From: Polytrichum commune
Lineage: Eukaryota > Streptophyta > Polytrichopsida > Polytrichales > Polytrichaceae
Length of the DNA: 64,000 nucleotides
Reading direction: 5' to 3'
Assembly: GCA_950295325.1 (NCBI GenBank)
Contig: OX485807.1
Coordinates: 26,259,666-26,323,665, forward strand
Each line of letters begins with the position of its first letter. Position 1 is the stretch's first letter. The notes under the pieces are model-generated. The model searched no databases, was not told the DNA's origin, and saw only the letters and a program-made list of their open reading frames with translations. Shown one piece after another: positions 10,406 through 23,493 of the stretch. Both the position numbers and the translations under genes were made by a program.

Positions 10406-12628
10406 ATTTAGTGTACTTAGTTAACCCCGTGTATGTGCCCATGGTTGATTACGTATTTTGTAGTGTTTATGTTAGTTATCCATACACTTTAATTTAATTG
10501 TTGAGTGTGTGTTGGGGAACTTACATGGTAGGTGTTTGATGTTGACATGTTGGACTATGGAACGCCACCGAGACTTCAATTCAAAGAAGGGCTTCATCAT
10601 TGTCTTTGAAAATGATTAGCTTGTGAGATGCATGCATTTTGGGGATCGTGTCACTTTGTTATTTGAAAGCTATGTCTTGTCGAGCTGATGGTTGGCTTTG
10701 TGGGGGCGTTGAATTAGTGGCTAACATCGCCACCGAGATCCACCACATTTTGGGAGCCACTCTTATTAGTTCATGGCATGGGCAACAATGAACCCTAACT
10801 TCCCACACAACCGATTTAGGGTTGATGGATGATTTCTTTTTTACATCAACCCCACTTAATTCATTCATTCACAATCAAAATAATCATAAACATCAAACCA
10901 ACATGGGCATCTACGCAAAGTCACATGAGCTGTGCAATTTATAGATGATTAGAATGTGAAAAATAAAATAAGAATGTCAAAGTGGGCAGTGGTCATGTTT
11001 TTGTGGTGTTGGGGAGTTCATGTGAGGATGTTGATTTCAATTAATAATTGCTACTTCAATGCAAGCTTTACATGAACATCAAAGATGTTTATTTTGGTAA
11101 AAGTGGGTTCTTTTTGAAGAAATTTTTGTTCATATAGAAATGGCCTTTATGCTCACATCAATTGTTTGATTCAACATTTGGACACTCTCAAAATTCGAAG
11201 GATTTTTTTTGCATATATGTGATTGAAAATATGGGATAGTTTACATACTCCAAAAGAAAGGTGGCGAGCCTATTGTGATTTGCACATATTGACATGAGAA
11301 TTTGTGGAGATGCTCGACTATTAAGTTGTTCCCATCTAGTGGATCACACAAGCTTGCCGCTCATTTTCCAGGTGAATTTGATGAGTCAAAGGTCATTTTC
11401 GAGGGATAAAACATGGCATGTTCTCGTGCATCACTTCCTTTAGTGGTATAATCTTAAACTCTCAAGAGTTATTCGTGCCCATTTTTTCCCCTCATCTCGC
11501 GTGCTTCAAGATCCTATGGACAAATCCCATTTTTACCTCAACACTTGCCCATGAAAACTCCACAACCGACATTGAGTGAAATGCAACTTGAAAGAATCCT
11601 TTCATGGCCTTGAGAGGTCAGTGTTAACTAAGGCTCGTGCTAGCCTATCCTTCGCCACTAACAACCCACATATTATTTTGCTACAAAATCAAAGCAAAAA
11701 ATTATGACATGACCAAGTGATGTCCCTGGCCACTACAACACCCAACTAAGCTTATTATTAAAATGCATGCCAAAATTATTATGAAAATTATTGAGTCAAA
11801 TTGCTAGAAATATGAAAATTGAGTAAATACCTACATTATAGATCTTGGTGTCATATTTCTCGGCTTTCATGCACGCCCAACATTTAGTTGGAAATCTTAT
11901 GTGTTTTCATGCAAGTATAAGAGTAACTTGGCAACACTGGTGGACAAGATAGCAATGATCCATCTGGATATCTGGGACGGAGTACTCGTAGTATCCACTT
12001 CGACGAAGTCTCATAGGTCAATAATTATGCTGAAACATATTTCATTGACCATGAGTTCTTCCTTTTTTTAATTTTAAAATTACCTCCCCATCAACAAAGA
12101 AATACAAATAGAAAAACCAAACCCAAACAAACACTTCTCATCCACCTTGACCCCGCAAAAAGCTATGCTTTATGGCATGAAGTCCACATGGGATGATCAT
12201 ACGGTGAGGATGAGGTTTGCTTTGGCTATGGTTATGATTGAAGAAACTTCACGAGTTGCATGTTTGAAACCTAAGCCAGTTTGATTCAAACCCTTTTGAC
12301 ATCACGTTTGGCACTTTTTATATTGTTAAAGCTGAAATTTCATACATATCTTAAATTTTGCCGCATCATATTTTAAATAAAATTTAATAATTATTTGATA
12401 AGGAGGCACTGAACTTGCTCTTAAAATACAACATTGTGCCAATGTAATACTACAACGTTAATTTATACCATTACATTGAAATGCGAATTCAATTACATTG
12501 ATTAGTGGGAGCGAGCTTCATGATGGCCATGCCATCTTGTGTTATGATGCTAACAAGGTTGGCACCCCAGCGGAAGCGGAGGGCGACCTCCCTTGTTTGT
12601 GGCCCGTGAGGTAACGGCTTTAGTAGTG
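10406..12628. other. Intergenic sequence without recognisable gene
   Basis: About 2.2 kb of AT-rich sequence contains only short ORFs with no family signature. It ends where the duplicated leader of gene copy B begins. Confidence 0.4.
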
Positions 12629-12938
12629 TTGGATTGATTCCGGATTAGGGTTTGGAGCTTCGCAGGCAGCAGGCCCACCGCCATTGCCATTGCGCACGAC
12701 TCTCACGGGAGCCTAGGAGCCTGGGAGGGAGGCACAGGGCCGGGCGAGTACATGATCGCCGATCATAGGCAGCAGGAGGCTGGCCGCGCTACTGGGGAGC
12801 GTCGCCGCACGGGAGGAGGAGGATTATCGTGGGTGCGGCTGGTGGTGGTGCTTGCGGGCAACAAGCAACGACGGAGCGGTTGGGGTTTGGAGAGGCGAGC
12901 CACGTTGAGAGGAGGCGAGGGTTGCAGGAGTAGCTAGA

Positions 12939-15279
12939 ATGGTCGGAGGGGGAAACAACAGGAAGGACGATGGAGTGCCGGCAATAAGCAGCACCAACAT
13001 CTTCGCCGCGCTTGAGAGGAAGAGGTCGAAGTCATCCTCCAGGAAGAAATTGGAGCGGGAGAAGTCGAAGGGCAAGCCGAGCGAGGGAGACGACGCGAAG
13101 GCAGCCGAGGAGCCGGCGCAGTTCTGGTCGGCCACGCAGGTGTCCGTGAAGTCGTGGGCAGACTGCGACGATGAGGACGACTACTACGCGACAACGGCGC
13201 CCCCTGCGGATCACGGCGTGGAAGCCGCTGCCGCCACGGAGGAACAGAAGGAGGTCGTGAGCCAAGGAGAGGTAAGGGTTTTGGGGGAGCCATTTTTGAG
13301 TGGGAACAGGTTGAGAATGAAAGGGGCTCTTGTTTGCACGACAATAGAGGTACATGTGGGAACATAGGACGCGGAGATAACAGTGCGGTGGTAGCATTTA
13401 CGTGAGCATGAATTCGTGGATGATCGATAAATGATCATGGGGTTCTGGATTGAGTCGAATGCGGATGTGGTGTAGCGAGCATTCTTAGGCGGGTTTGGAC
13501 GTGTTTTTAGAACGGATCATGCAGGTGAGGAGGAATGAGATCCAGTGAGTCGGAGTGTGAAAAGCCGTGGCGATGAAGCATGTTATGAAAGGGTGATGCA
13601 TGGGTGCAAGGGAATTGAAACATGCAGTTGTAGGTTTGATTAATATACGTGGTCGGAGGAGTTTTTTTGTACATTTATCGAGAGAGGTGAAATTCGTGTG
13701 ACTTTGCTTCAATATATACATTAGCTAACAATCTCGTCCTTCTGTGTCGGATTCTATAGAGGTTAAACATTGGCTTTTAGGTGATCAGGGTTTGAACAGC
13801 TTACGTTATTAGGGTTCCCCAAGATATGTCTGAACCCAGCAATGTAGGCGGTGGGTTGCATGTCTTGCAAAAGGAGGAGATAGATTTAGAATCAACAATT
13901 GCGATGGTCCGTGCAATTTTTCTTCTTTTGGGAATAATCACGGCCAGCTGATTATGTCACTGAACGGTTGCATGTGGAAGAATCAAAATACTGATAATTT
14001 CTTCGGTGTTGAAGGACAATATTTTGCAATATTAGTTTTCTTATCGATAGGAAAGTTGTGCTTTAAATAGTTCTGTGGAGTACGAGGTTGCTTTAGCCAA
14101 TGACATGAGCTTGCTGGCTGATTCCTAGGATTAGGAAAATATGTAATGGTTAGGTCTTGAGCTCGTGTCGACAATGTCCGACCTAATTAGGGTTTACTGG
14201 GAGTTTTGGCTGTTTTAAACATGATCCTCAAAAGATCTCTTCAGTCATTTAGTAGGTAGGTGCCATCTTGAGCCATTCTAATATCCCATAAACCCGGAGA
14301 AACATGGCTGCCAATAAATCCTGCTTGCTGTTCGTTCTTCTTTGCATTTCCAGCTGGCAACATGTTCACCATGCTTTGGTATGTGATTGAAAGACCTTTT
14401 AAGCTTTGACTTTACTTCCAGGAAAGTGATGGCGATGAAGAGGGGGAAGGAGAAGAAGAGATCGATGATGAAGTTGAGGAGGAAGGAGAGAACGAGAGTA
14501 AGACAGCTGCTGGTGCTGATGATGTTCCGACCAAGCTGGACTCTTTTCCCACAGTAACGAGGGAGCCAGAGAGGCAGCTGTCAAAGAAGGAGCTGAAGAA
14601 GAAGGAGCTGGCTGACTTGGAGGCAGTTCTTGCAGAGTTAGGACTGGACAAGAAGGAAGAGAAAGAAGAAAATGGTGAATGTTTTCTTCATGATTTGAAC
14701 AGGCTTACGTTTTGATCTCAAAGTGTAGCTTCCCACACATCTCGATGGATGTTGATTCTGTTTTATTGCATCCTTCACATTCAGATGAATCTGTATAGGT
14801 AATTCCAAAAGTAATTATAAAATCAGTAATTGTAACAGCTACTTTTAGGTGGGATATTGACTTCCTGTGCCTTGTTGTTCCCAGGCTCTGACCCAAACTG
14901 TGAGGATAAGAAAGAAGAGGAGACTGCAGATGGCAATGATGATTGTAGAACTGGGGAAAATCCTTCATTGACAAATAGCAAAAGCTCAAAGAGGAGGAAG
15001 GCAAAGAAGGAGAAGTCGTTCAAGGAGAGGGATGGGGAGGTGGTGCCCACCCAGGACAGTGAACAAAAAGAGGAGGATCCTGTTGAAGAGATCGGGGAGC
15101 CATTGGACCCCAAGGAAGTTTTGAAACGGATGCAGTCATTAAAGAAGAAAAAGTCATCAGGTGCCGGTGAAACGACCGCAGCAAAGGCTGCAGCTGCTGA
15201 GGCTGCGGCAAGGGCTGCGAAGCTCGCTGCTGCCAAGAAGAAGGAGAAAAGCCACTACAACCAGCAGCCAGTGAGGTGA
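12939..15279 (+). CDS. Charged Lys/Glu-rich plant protein, copy B (3 exons, 326 aa)
   Basis: Exons are 12939-13271, 14422-14674 and 14885-15279, with the same intron phases and splice junctions as copy A. The spliced length is 981 nt, or 326 aa. Exon 1 encodes the same 111 residues as copy A. Exon 2 carries two extra residues and several substitutions in its acidic first half (starting ESDGDEEGEGEEEIDDEVEE), then is identical from REPERQLSKKELKKKELADL. Exon 3 differs at its beginning (SDPNCEDKKEEETADGNDD) and is otherwise nearly identical. Both copies have intact frames and splice sites, so both may be expressed. The function is not recognised; see copy A for the shared features. Confidence 0.85.
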
Positions 15280-16545
15280 ATGGAGAGTATACTAGTGTGA
15301 AGTGCATGTGCTAAAAAGCATATGCTTCGAACATGTGTTTGCCATGTGATTAAAACAGGCATGGGCATTTTTTCTTTAAAGTATGTACTGGTTCCACCAT
15401 TTGCTAGAGCCAGATTGTGAACGGTTAGTTTCTGTATTGAATCATGGGGGTTTGGTAAAGTGGGGGGCTACATACTTCCAAGGGGAATCCTGTAGTAGCT
15501 TGTTAGTCTATATTCACGTCTTTCTCCTGTAGTTTTATTTCTAATATGTAGCAACTCTTGAGGTAATGCTGAAAATATATATGGAGGTCTAGAGGCTGGT
15601 AGATTATCAGCAAAATTCGGACTGGCCATGCCCAGCACAGCAAACATGTCTCATCAGAAGGTTGGATGGGCAGTACGGGAGTGAGTGTTCATGTCTATGA
15701 AGGATCCTCTCCTTCTGGAACTTCAATCATCCAGATAGAAATGCTCCTAAGGCATTCTTTGAAGAGGCGGAAGTTTTTCGCAGAGATGAACTTCCCTTGT
15801 TACGGTGGTTGTTAGATAGAAGGGTTTAGATTATACTTCATGCGGGGTCTAGTACCATTCTTAGGAAACCTTGGAGTAAAGAGCAGCTACTTTTGCCATT
15901 ATGGAATGATGAGTGGTCTGTAAATGAAACGGAAAGTTATTGGTGAGGTTGATCTGATTGTGAGAGAATGTTATGAAATAGTGAAGTGATGAGAAACCTT
16001 TTGTTGATATTTGATGATGAGGTTATGCTGTGGATGTGGTGGCTTTGCGGTGTTTGGCGGGTATGCTTCTGTTGTTTTGTGACTTGGTTGACATGAAGAC
16101 TTGTAAGTATTGTAATGTTTGAGGAGTTCCATGTATAGAGATGATTAAAACGTGTGGAGGTAAGCCAAGAAATGTATTTGAGTTGTTGAGGATTAGTTCT
16201 GACAAAGATGTAAAAGCTTGTTTTGAAAATTACCTTGCTTTAGAACTCTCTTCATGAAATGCTTTGCCCATTTCATTCTGTATGAGATATTGTGTACCAT
16301 GTTTGAATTATCTTGCATTAGTTTGTGAGGAGTGTGCAATCATCTCCAAGTGTGCAAATCTTTACTCGTTGCCAAGTAGTTCGATGAAGAGTGGCATTCC
16401 ATGATTAGTGACCAGAATTCGTTGAGCTATTTTCTACACACTAGTGGCTAAATATGGCATGCATATTTAGCTTCTTTTCATTGTGTGGTTATCTGGATTG
16501 TGATCTGTGTATTTTGAGCACACCTAACAACCTAACGATACTTTT
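15280..16545 (+). other. 3' flank of copy B, duplicated
   Basis: This is near-identical to 5034-6096 until about 16350, then only loosely similar to 6340-6510. The abrupt drop in similarity inside a longer homologous region is the reason for suspecting gene conversion. Confidence 0.65.
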
Positions 16546-19226
16546 ATCAATTCGTCACTCAGGTGCAGTGTTCAAGTTTGAAGTGTGCATATGCATTTTA
16601 ATGTGAAGGGCTTCAAAATAATTACACTTCACTCAAACTTTCAAACTTTTTCCAACACTTCACAAAAAAAACTTGATATTGGCCGTTTTGTATTGAATAT
16701 GAAAATAATATGACTTCTTACTATGTTGAAGAAGTACATGGAATAAAATGATGCACTAACATTATTTACATTTCCTACATGATGCACTTAATCATCATCC
16801 AACTCCAAAGGCAAAGCCCTCTGGTTTTTGGTCGATTTCCAAGTGTCGAAAATTCTAGCCCAATCCATAATTTCCATCACACAACGACACTCGTATCAAT
16901 GCATCCAATGTTTCAAGTTTTAATCAACCTTTGCGATCACTCTTCACCCAATTATGTTGGGAAAATCCACGTTCACATATAGTTGTGCTTGCTAAGCCAA
17001 AGTTATAGTCAGTGCCGAGTCGCAATTGCAAGAGTTGTTGGAATTTGGAAGTGTCTACTAGAGTGCCAAGATTGGAGTCCAGCTATGTTTCTATTTGCAA
17101 GTTGTAGCCATTGCATTTTGTGACAAGCAATTCACTGTGAAGGCTGGAAACTTTGCAAAACACATTTTTGTGAAGTGCCCGAAAGAAAAAGACAAAGAAC
17201 TTTTTTGACGGCCAAAGTGGCATTTGACAGGTGTTGAAGACATCAATATTGAACAATGCTCGGGTGGCCTCACCTCCTCAGACAAGTTCAATGACAGACA
17301 TGCCAAGGACTACTTGGGTTTTGAATATTAGTTTTTCTTGTAGATACATCTTATCTGCTTCCCGTGTCAAAGCCATGGTTACTAAGAATGACACTTTCTC
17401 TATGGAAAACGCCATCTAAGAACGTTAGTCCACACCCAATATCCCCCCCCCCCTTTACTGGCTTACACGGGACCCAATACTAGATTAAAATGTTTAGATG
17501 CCCTTGCGTAACTAGCGACCCGATACTAGATTAAAGCGGATTATTACATTCACTTGTCAAAAATGCATGATATATGGGAGAGACATGTGAAAAGGAGGGA
17601 GATTTAAACTAAGCACATCCGTTCCCTAGGGTTTGAGGATGTTTGAGATGGAGTGACATCACAGAAGGTGATATTACGGAGGGTAGGGTGTATATGGATG
17701 TGATCCCTTGATGGTGCCTTATAACTTCTCTTATGTGATAAATCTCAAGAACGCCATAACGGAAATGGGAATGTAATCTTATAAAACGTCTTTGCACATC
17801 CCAAAAGGGGGATCTTTATTACAGCTGTGCTAATAAAACTCTTTGTTAAAATACTCATTCCCTAAATGTAGGCATTTTAAAAATTGTATGTGCTTTATTT
17901 CACATCAAATTACGGAAGGGAAGAAAAAGGAAAAACAAACAAAACCAAAAACCTTCAAATCCATTTTTCATGGTATTTGTTCTATTTTGCAATATTTGCA
18001 ATTTTTCTTAACATTTATTCACAATGGTGTGGGCCACCTAGCATGGGACATGGGTTTCCTCTATGTAGCTTACGATCCTTACAATGACCAATAAAATGTC
18101 ACAAAACGGGTGAAATTCATTTGCATATTGTGTCAATTATATGATCACGTGGCATTGACTATTGGGATCATTGCATGATCCTTGTAGTGAATGCTTATTG
18201 TACTCAGACCTTAACATGAGGCTTCAATGTCAGTTTTAGGTTAGTCATTAATGAAACTTTGAACCCTTATAACTTTTGCATATGGAATTCAAGTAAAGGC
18301 TAAAATTTAAGTATATTTGGATTTATGTATGAATTTTGGATAATTCTAACTACCAATACGACATACACTAGATCACAAAACTACACAAATATGATGGTTG
18401 GCAAAATGTGGAAGACAAACATTCAAAGTTGTAGTTGTTGTGTTGTTATTTTTTATTGTTGTTGTTTGATGTTCTTGTCCCCACAAGTGCATATCCCCCT
18501 ATTATCTTTGGACAAGTGGTTTGTCCAAATATACTTAAATGTCAGCCAGATGTACTTTTGGTGCTTTGGAACCCTTTTCAAATTCCAATAGTTAAAACCA
18601 ACCCATCAAAAACTTTATCAATATGATGATGCTACATATACCGTAGAGGCCTCTTTATTTCATCTTTATTTGTGCCAAAATGTAGTTTCCATGTGGGATA
18701 CAAGTGGATCTTAGCGAATATGAGCATGACATTTGGCAAAATCTAAGGGGGGGGGGGTAATTATTTGTCATTGGAATAGAGAGCCCTCTATGTTACTCAT
18801 GACTTAAAGTGACGATTTTAGCACCATCTACCAAATATTACAAAATATCATGAGTAGATTTGCAGATGAACGTACTATTCATATGAATACTATCCCATAG
18901 TTCAAGGTAGGAGATTAGGGCCATTTAACGGGCTTAAAGCACGATATGAGGATAGTAATGAAGGGGTTGCACCAATTTTGTACTTTTCTAAGCACATTGA
19001 CTGATGCCCATTGCCATGTCTTGTGTATTCATACTGAGCTTGCACCATAACAATACATTTGTATGTGCCGGCCAAGTCCACAAACATCATTAATTGACCA
19101 AAACCCTAATCCTTCATCCACATGAAATGGAGTTTTTTTTTTTTTTTTTTTTTCTTGTACTTGGAAATCAAGATATGTTAGTTGGATTCCACAATATTTG
19201 TAAAGAGGGGAGGGGGCGTTGAAGAC
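16546..19226. other. Intergenic sequence without recognisable gene
   Basis: This region holds poly-C (17443-17453) and poly-G (18747-18757) runs and a 20-odd-nt poly-T (about 19134-19153). A short inverted pair (AATTTAAGTATATTTGG near 18306 and its complement near 18524) may mark another decayed MITE. No protein-coding signal is convincing. Confidence 0.4.
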
Positions 19227-19397
19227 TCATAACATTATTCAGTATCATAACAATGTTTTGTGGGACTGACAATATTCGACATAATATTCCCGGATATTCC
19301 CCACATTTAGTCTGAATATGAGGAATATCCGGGAAAACTATGTAGAATATTGTTAGTCCCACTGAACATTGTTATGAATATGAGTAATGTTATGCTA
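19227..19397. mobile_element. ~170-bp near-perfect palindrome (hairpin MITE)
   Basis: The left arm runs TCATAACATTATTCAGTA, TCATAACAATGTT, GTGGGACTGACAATATTC, CCCGGATATTCC. The right arm is its reverse complement with scattered mismatches, around a loop of roughly ten bases near 19310. The core arms are about 62 bp each (19245-19377) and pairing extends outward to about 19227 and 19397. It has the form of a foldback or hairpin MITE, a structural type that can give rise to small RNAs. Confidence 0.75.
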
Positions 19398-22300
19398 AAG
19401 GGGAGTTGGGTACCTCTCTAATTTGAAGTCTGGAATTGACTTTTGATTGAGCAGAATCCAATTGGGTTGTGCAAACATATTTGTGAGTTTGAAGTTCTTT
19501 TTCAAATCTTAAACCAAAAATTGTATTACTATCATATTTTAATTGTTCAAACTTTCTTGAAAGCTTTTGTATGTTTCGGTGTAGAATTTTGACATATAAA
19601 AGTTCAATAAATCCATTCATGCAACATTCAAAAGTACATAAATGATGTGGCGGGTGCATCCTCATTTGTGTGTTTGACAACAAGACAAATCTACTCTCTC
19701 ATGTGTTCACCCTCGAATCAAATCATATTTCAAACATCCGAACCTACAACAAACGTTTTCCAAGATCAACATGTTTCTCTAAGGACACTAAAAATGCAAT
19801 CAATACTCGATGATTAGCAAATCAAGTCATGGCCATACCCAGTTCCCACATTATTTCCAAAGTCATAAATGGCCAACACATACTCCAATATCTAGTGGTT
19901 TTTTTTTTTTTTTTTAAAAAAAAATGCCTTTGTCTTAAATCCATACATAACACTCATATGTGACTCAAATATGGGGTCTCCAATTGAATACAAAAATGGA
20001 CAAATTTAGTCTCGCTAATTCACATTAGGTGTCTAACTCAACATGACTTTTGGTCAAGAGTTGGTGTTTTGCATACTACACCTTCCAAGTTTGGTGAGTT
20101 TCTTTAGAAGTACATGTTGAGGTAGTGTTTGAATTTGAACGATGAACATTCTATATTGGGTTTATCGAGAAACGCACCCCTTTTGGCATCCCAAGAGGTG
20201 CTAAAAGGAGCTTAGCCCCTAATGAACCAAAATAGGTTGTTGTTCATACAAATTCAAATAGTAGTTCTAAGCACGCACCACAAAGGTTTAAAACAATTAA
20301 ATACAAATTGAATTGATATTATATGCAAAACAACCAACGGAAAAACATAGCACGGGGATCAACACCCGATGAAAAATACCATTGATTTGAAGAACACCTC
20401 CATTGGCAAGAATGGGGCAAAGTTGATGAATGTAGCATCAATTTTTGTCAACTTATACCGGACCCTTTTGGTCTAATGATAACTACACTAAAGATTGTAA
20501 TTAGAGTCACTTATTAATTGGAATTGCATGATGCTATATCTTTGTACTATTATTTTATTTCTATTTTTACCAAGCGAAAGTGTTAGTGTTCTATGATGTC
20601 TAAACAATCAATTTGACCTTTATTGATAACAAAAAAGTGAGATATATAGTAAATACTTATAGCATTGTGTAATTTCAAATAGGACGTGATACTGAGTACA
20701 ATATTAAGTGTAGTCAGGTGAGCTATGAAGTGGACAATTCTAAGACATTATCAGTGAGTGTATTGGTAAAGACATTTTCTAGAAGATGAATTACATGATT
20801 TAGCCATGCAACTACAGGAAGCTTGTTGAAAATTCTCAATTAAAATAATACAAAGCTCATATATATATATATAGTAATTTATCACAAAAGGGACAATTTA
20901 ATTCATTCTTGACCTCAAAAAAAATGATCTTTTGATATTGAAATGGGATCAACGCCATTGCCAAGAAAATTCCATGAGGAACACAATGATACCTATTATG
21001 ACCTTCTTAGCACCTTCTTTTTGGGATAAATTTGTCTTCAAGAGTCATTCATAAGCCAAAAAAAATGGCCTCTCATGAAGTTACGGGGTACCATACAAAG
21101 GGCTTGTTTCTACTAGAGCCTCTTCATCCATAATAGATGAGGTTACCAAGACCGCTACCCGTCCAACGAGAGGGAATTTTTGGATCAAAGCGGGCGAGAG
21201 GTAAATCGATTAGACTAATCTAGGATCTTTGAAGTTAATCTAGTCTCAAATGATCCCAACAATACAAATATTATTTCATGTCGTTTTTTGCCGATATTTG
21301 AGAAGTACACTTATATGTGAGAATTCTATCTTGTCATAATAACATCCCTTTCATAAATCCATATAAAATTTTAAAAAAAATATCACCCTCTATAAACTTG
21401 TGGTCAATTCATATAATAGTGTCTCTAGACTAATGCAGATTCTTTGAAACTTATCCGAAATGCAAAGTTATCTTGAAAAAGTAACATCCTGTGTTACATG
21501 TTATTACAGAGCAATGAATGGAGAGAACTGGCAACTAGTTACAGATGAACCAGTTGAGTTTGAAAAATAACTAGTCGAGGTTCAAGACTTCGGGATAATC
21601 ACTGATCATTTTAGAGGAATTTATAGAATATACCTCCATTTTACCAAGAATAACTGAAAGATGTCAACATGTAACCAGACGGACTTGGAAATACTAGGAT
21701 CTTGACTGATTGTGTCCAAAAATGTGCCCGGAATCTGTTTCAGAGCATGTTTCATTAAATGGATGCAAGGTACGTTTGCATATATGCAATAATTCTCTCT
21801 TGCCTCGAAGCCCCAGTATCATTGAACAGTGGGAATCTGACTTCATGTGGGTAAATGAGTTCAGTGCTGACAGCCTAAAATAAACAAAATAATATTTAGA
21901 AATTTAGAGGAGTGTTATATGCATATCCCCAGGTCAATGACCCAGGAGCATGTTCTACAGCCGTTGCACTATTTGTACCTGCTTCTTTTAATTTGCTTTT
22001 CTTCTCCCTTTCTTTGGCCTGACAAGCCTGCCACTTTGGTAGTGATGGGTGTAACTTGAACCATTATTTCACACGCAGCAATTTAAGAGTGTCCGTCCGC
22101 CTCCAAAAATAGGACAATAGAAACCCAAGAATGATTGCCGACTGTACTAATACCTCCTTGGTAGTATATATGTACCTCTTGAAGAATTCAAAGTGTTGAC
22201 TATGTTCATAATTTTGACTGTTTTCTGATTTCAAGACAAACTCTCATCTTGAAAAAGTTACGGTCATCTTGTCACGGAGTTGATAAAGTTAAGCAAGTGG

Positions 22301-23171
22301 CCAAATTGGGGATTGCCACCCACAAATTGAGCTCAAGCGCAAACTTGTAACAGAAATTGAGCTCTTAAGTAGCAGGCACGCCCCACAAGCGGAAAGAAAT
22401 TAGTAATATTGGATACAAAACGATTAATAACAAATCATACCTTAAACCCCGAAAGAGAAGTCCCATTGAGTTGAAGGATAACTCTAATGTTAACCGTCAC
22501 CACAACCCAAGTGCAGAAAGGATAGCCCCACAACAACTGGAAATACAGTAAGAAAAGTTGCAAAGAGAAAGAAAATCACTGGTTACTGGTCACACCGCAA
22601 GTCAAGAAGTGATGTTTATTGTGCAGAAGGCACAGGACGCCAGACTTCGTCATCGTACAAAGACAAATCGATGGTGGCCCAAAAAATCAGTAAATTTTTC
22701 TCCTACAATTGAGAGATTGTTTCTACAAGTGAGAGATTTGTGGTTGAATCCACTGCACAATGAATCCTCGTCTATGGAACTCTCTTGTACCTGGGCGGAC
22801 CAAAAATGTGGCACAATAATCGTCTCTGTCTGCAGCAATCGAGGGAATAGAGAGACTCGAGAGTCTAGGTAAAAATTTCTAAAAAAACTCCAGTCATCTA
22901 TCTATCTGTCACTAAGAAAGATGACAGTGGCCACAATCAATCTCTGAGCCTTCCCTTCGAGCTATGTGTCTAAAACCCTGACCCCTGAACCCTGGACCTG
23001 GTGAACTGGATCTGACCAAACCTGGACCATTGAAACAAAACTGGCCTGAATAGCAAGATCACACATGAGAAGAAGCACAAAAAGCCGCGGGGAGGATTTG
23101 ACCACTTCTTCGACATGGACAAATTGTACACACAATCTTGGGAGGAATGCAGGAAGTTCCTTTCCCCAAGT
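19398..23171. other. Intergenic sequence downstream of the receptor kinase
   Basis: It contains a T-run/A-run junction at about 19900-19924, a short (TA)n at about 20858-20872, and no ORF with a recognisable family signature. The 104-codon ORF at 22558-22872 has no conserved features and is not annotated as a gene. The last few hundred bases may be 3' UTR of the kinase gene on the minus strand. Confidence 0.4.
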
Positions 23172-23172
23172 C

Positions 23173-23226
23173 TGGGTTAACATCATACTGAAGAAATGAT
23201 GCATGCTTCAGTATGATGCTAATCCA
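23173..23226 (-). other. Stem-loop downstream of the LRR-RLK stop codon
   Basis: A 21-bp arm (TGGGTTAACATCATACTGAA, continuing one base) at 23173-23193 pairs with 23206-23226, with two mismatches, around a 12-nt loop. It lies about 270 nt past the kinase stop codon on the transcribed side, so it could be in the 3' UTR. A role in mRNA stability or processing is only a possibility; a tiny MITE is the alternative. Confidence 0.6.
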
Positions 23227-23493
23227 CACTGCAAAATCCCTACAGAAATTGCCAATGTGTGACGACTTCCTTAATTACCTGCAATGCCCTGCCAAAACAT
23301 TTGCAGGATGAGATTTGTGACAACATCTCAAAGAATGCACAAATGTCACCACTCACTCTTTCCAGGTTCCGGAGCTTCATCATCAACATGACCTCAAAAA
23401 AGGCGGCCGATGATGATGATGATGTTGATGACGATGTCATTTGCTGATGATGTTTTTGGAGAGAAAATTTTGAGAGGAGCATCATCATAAGCT

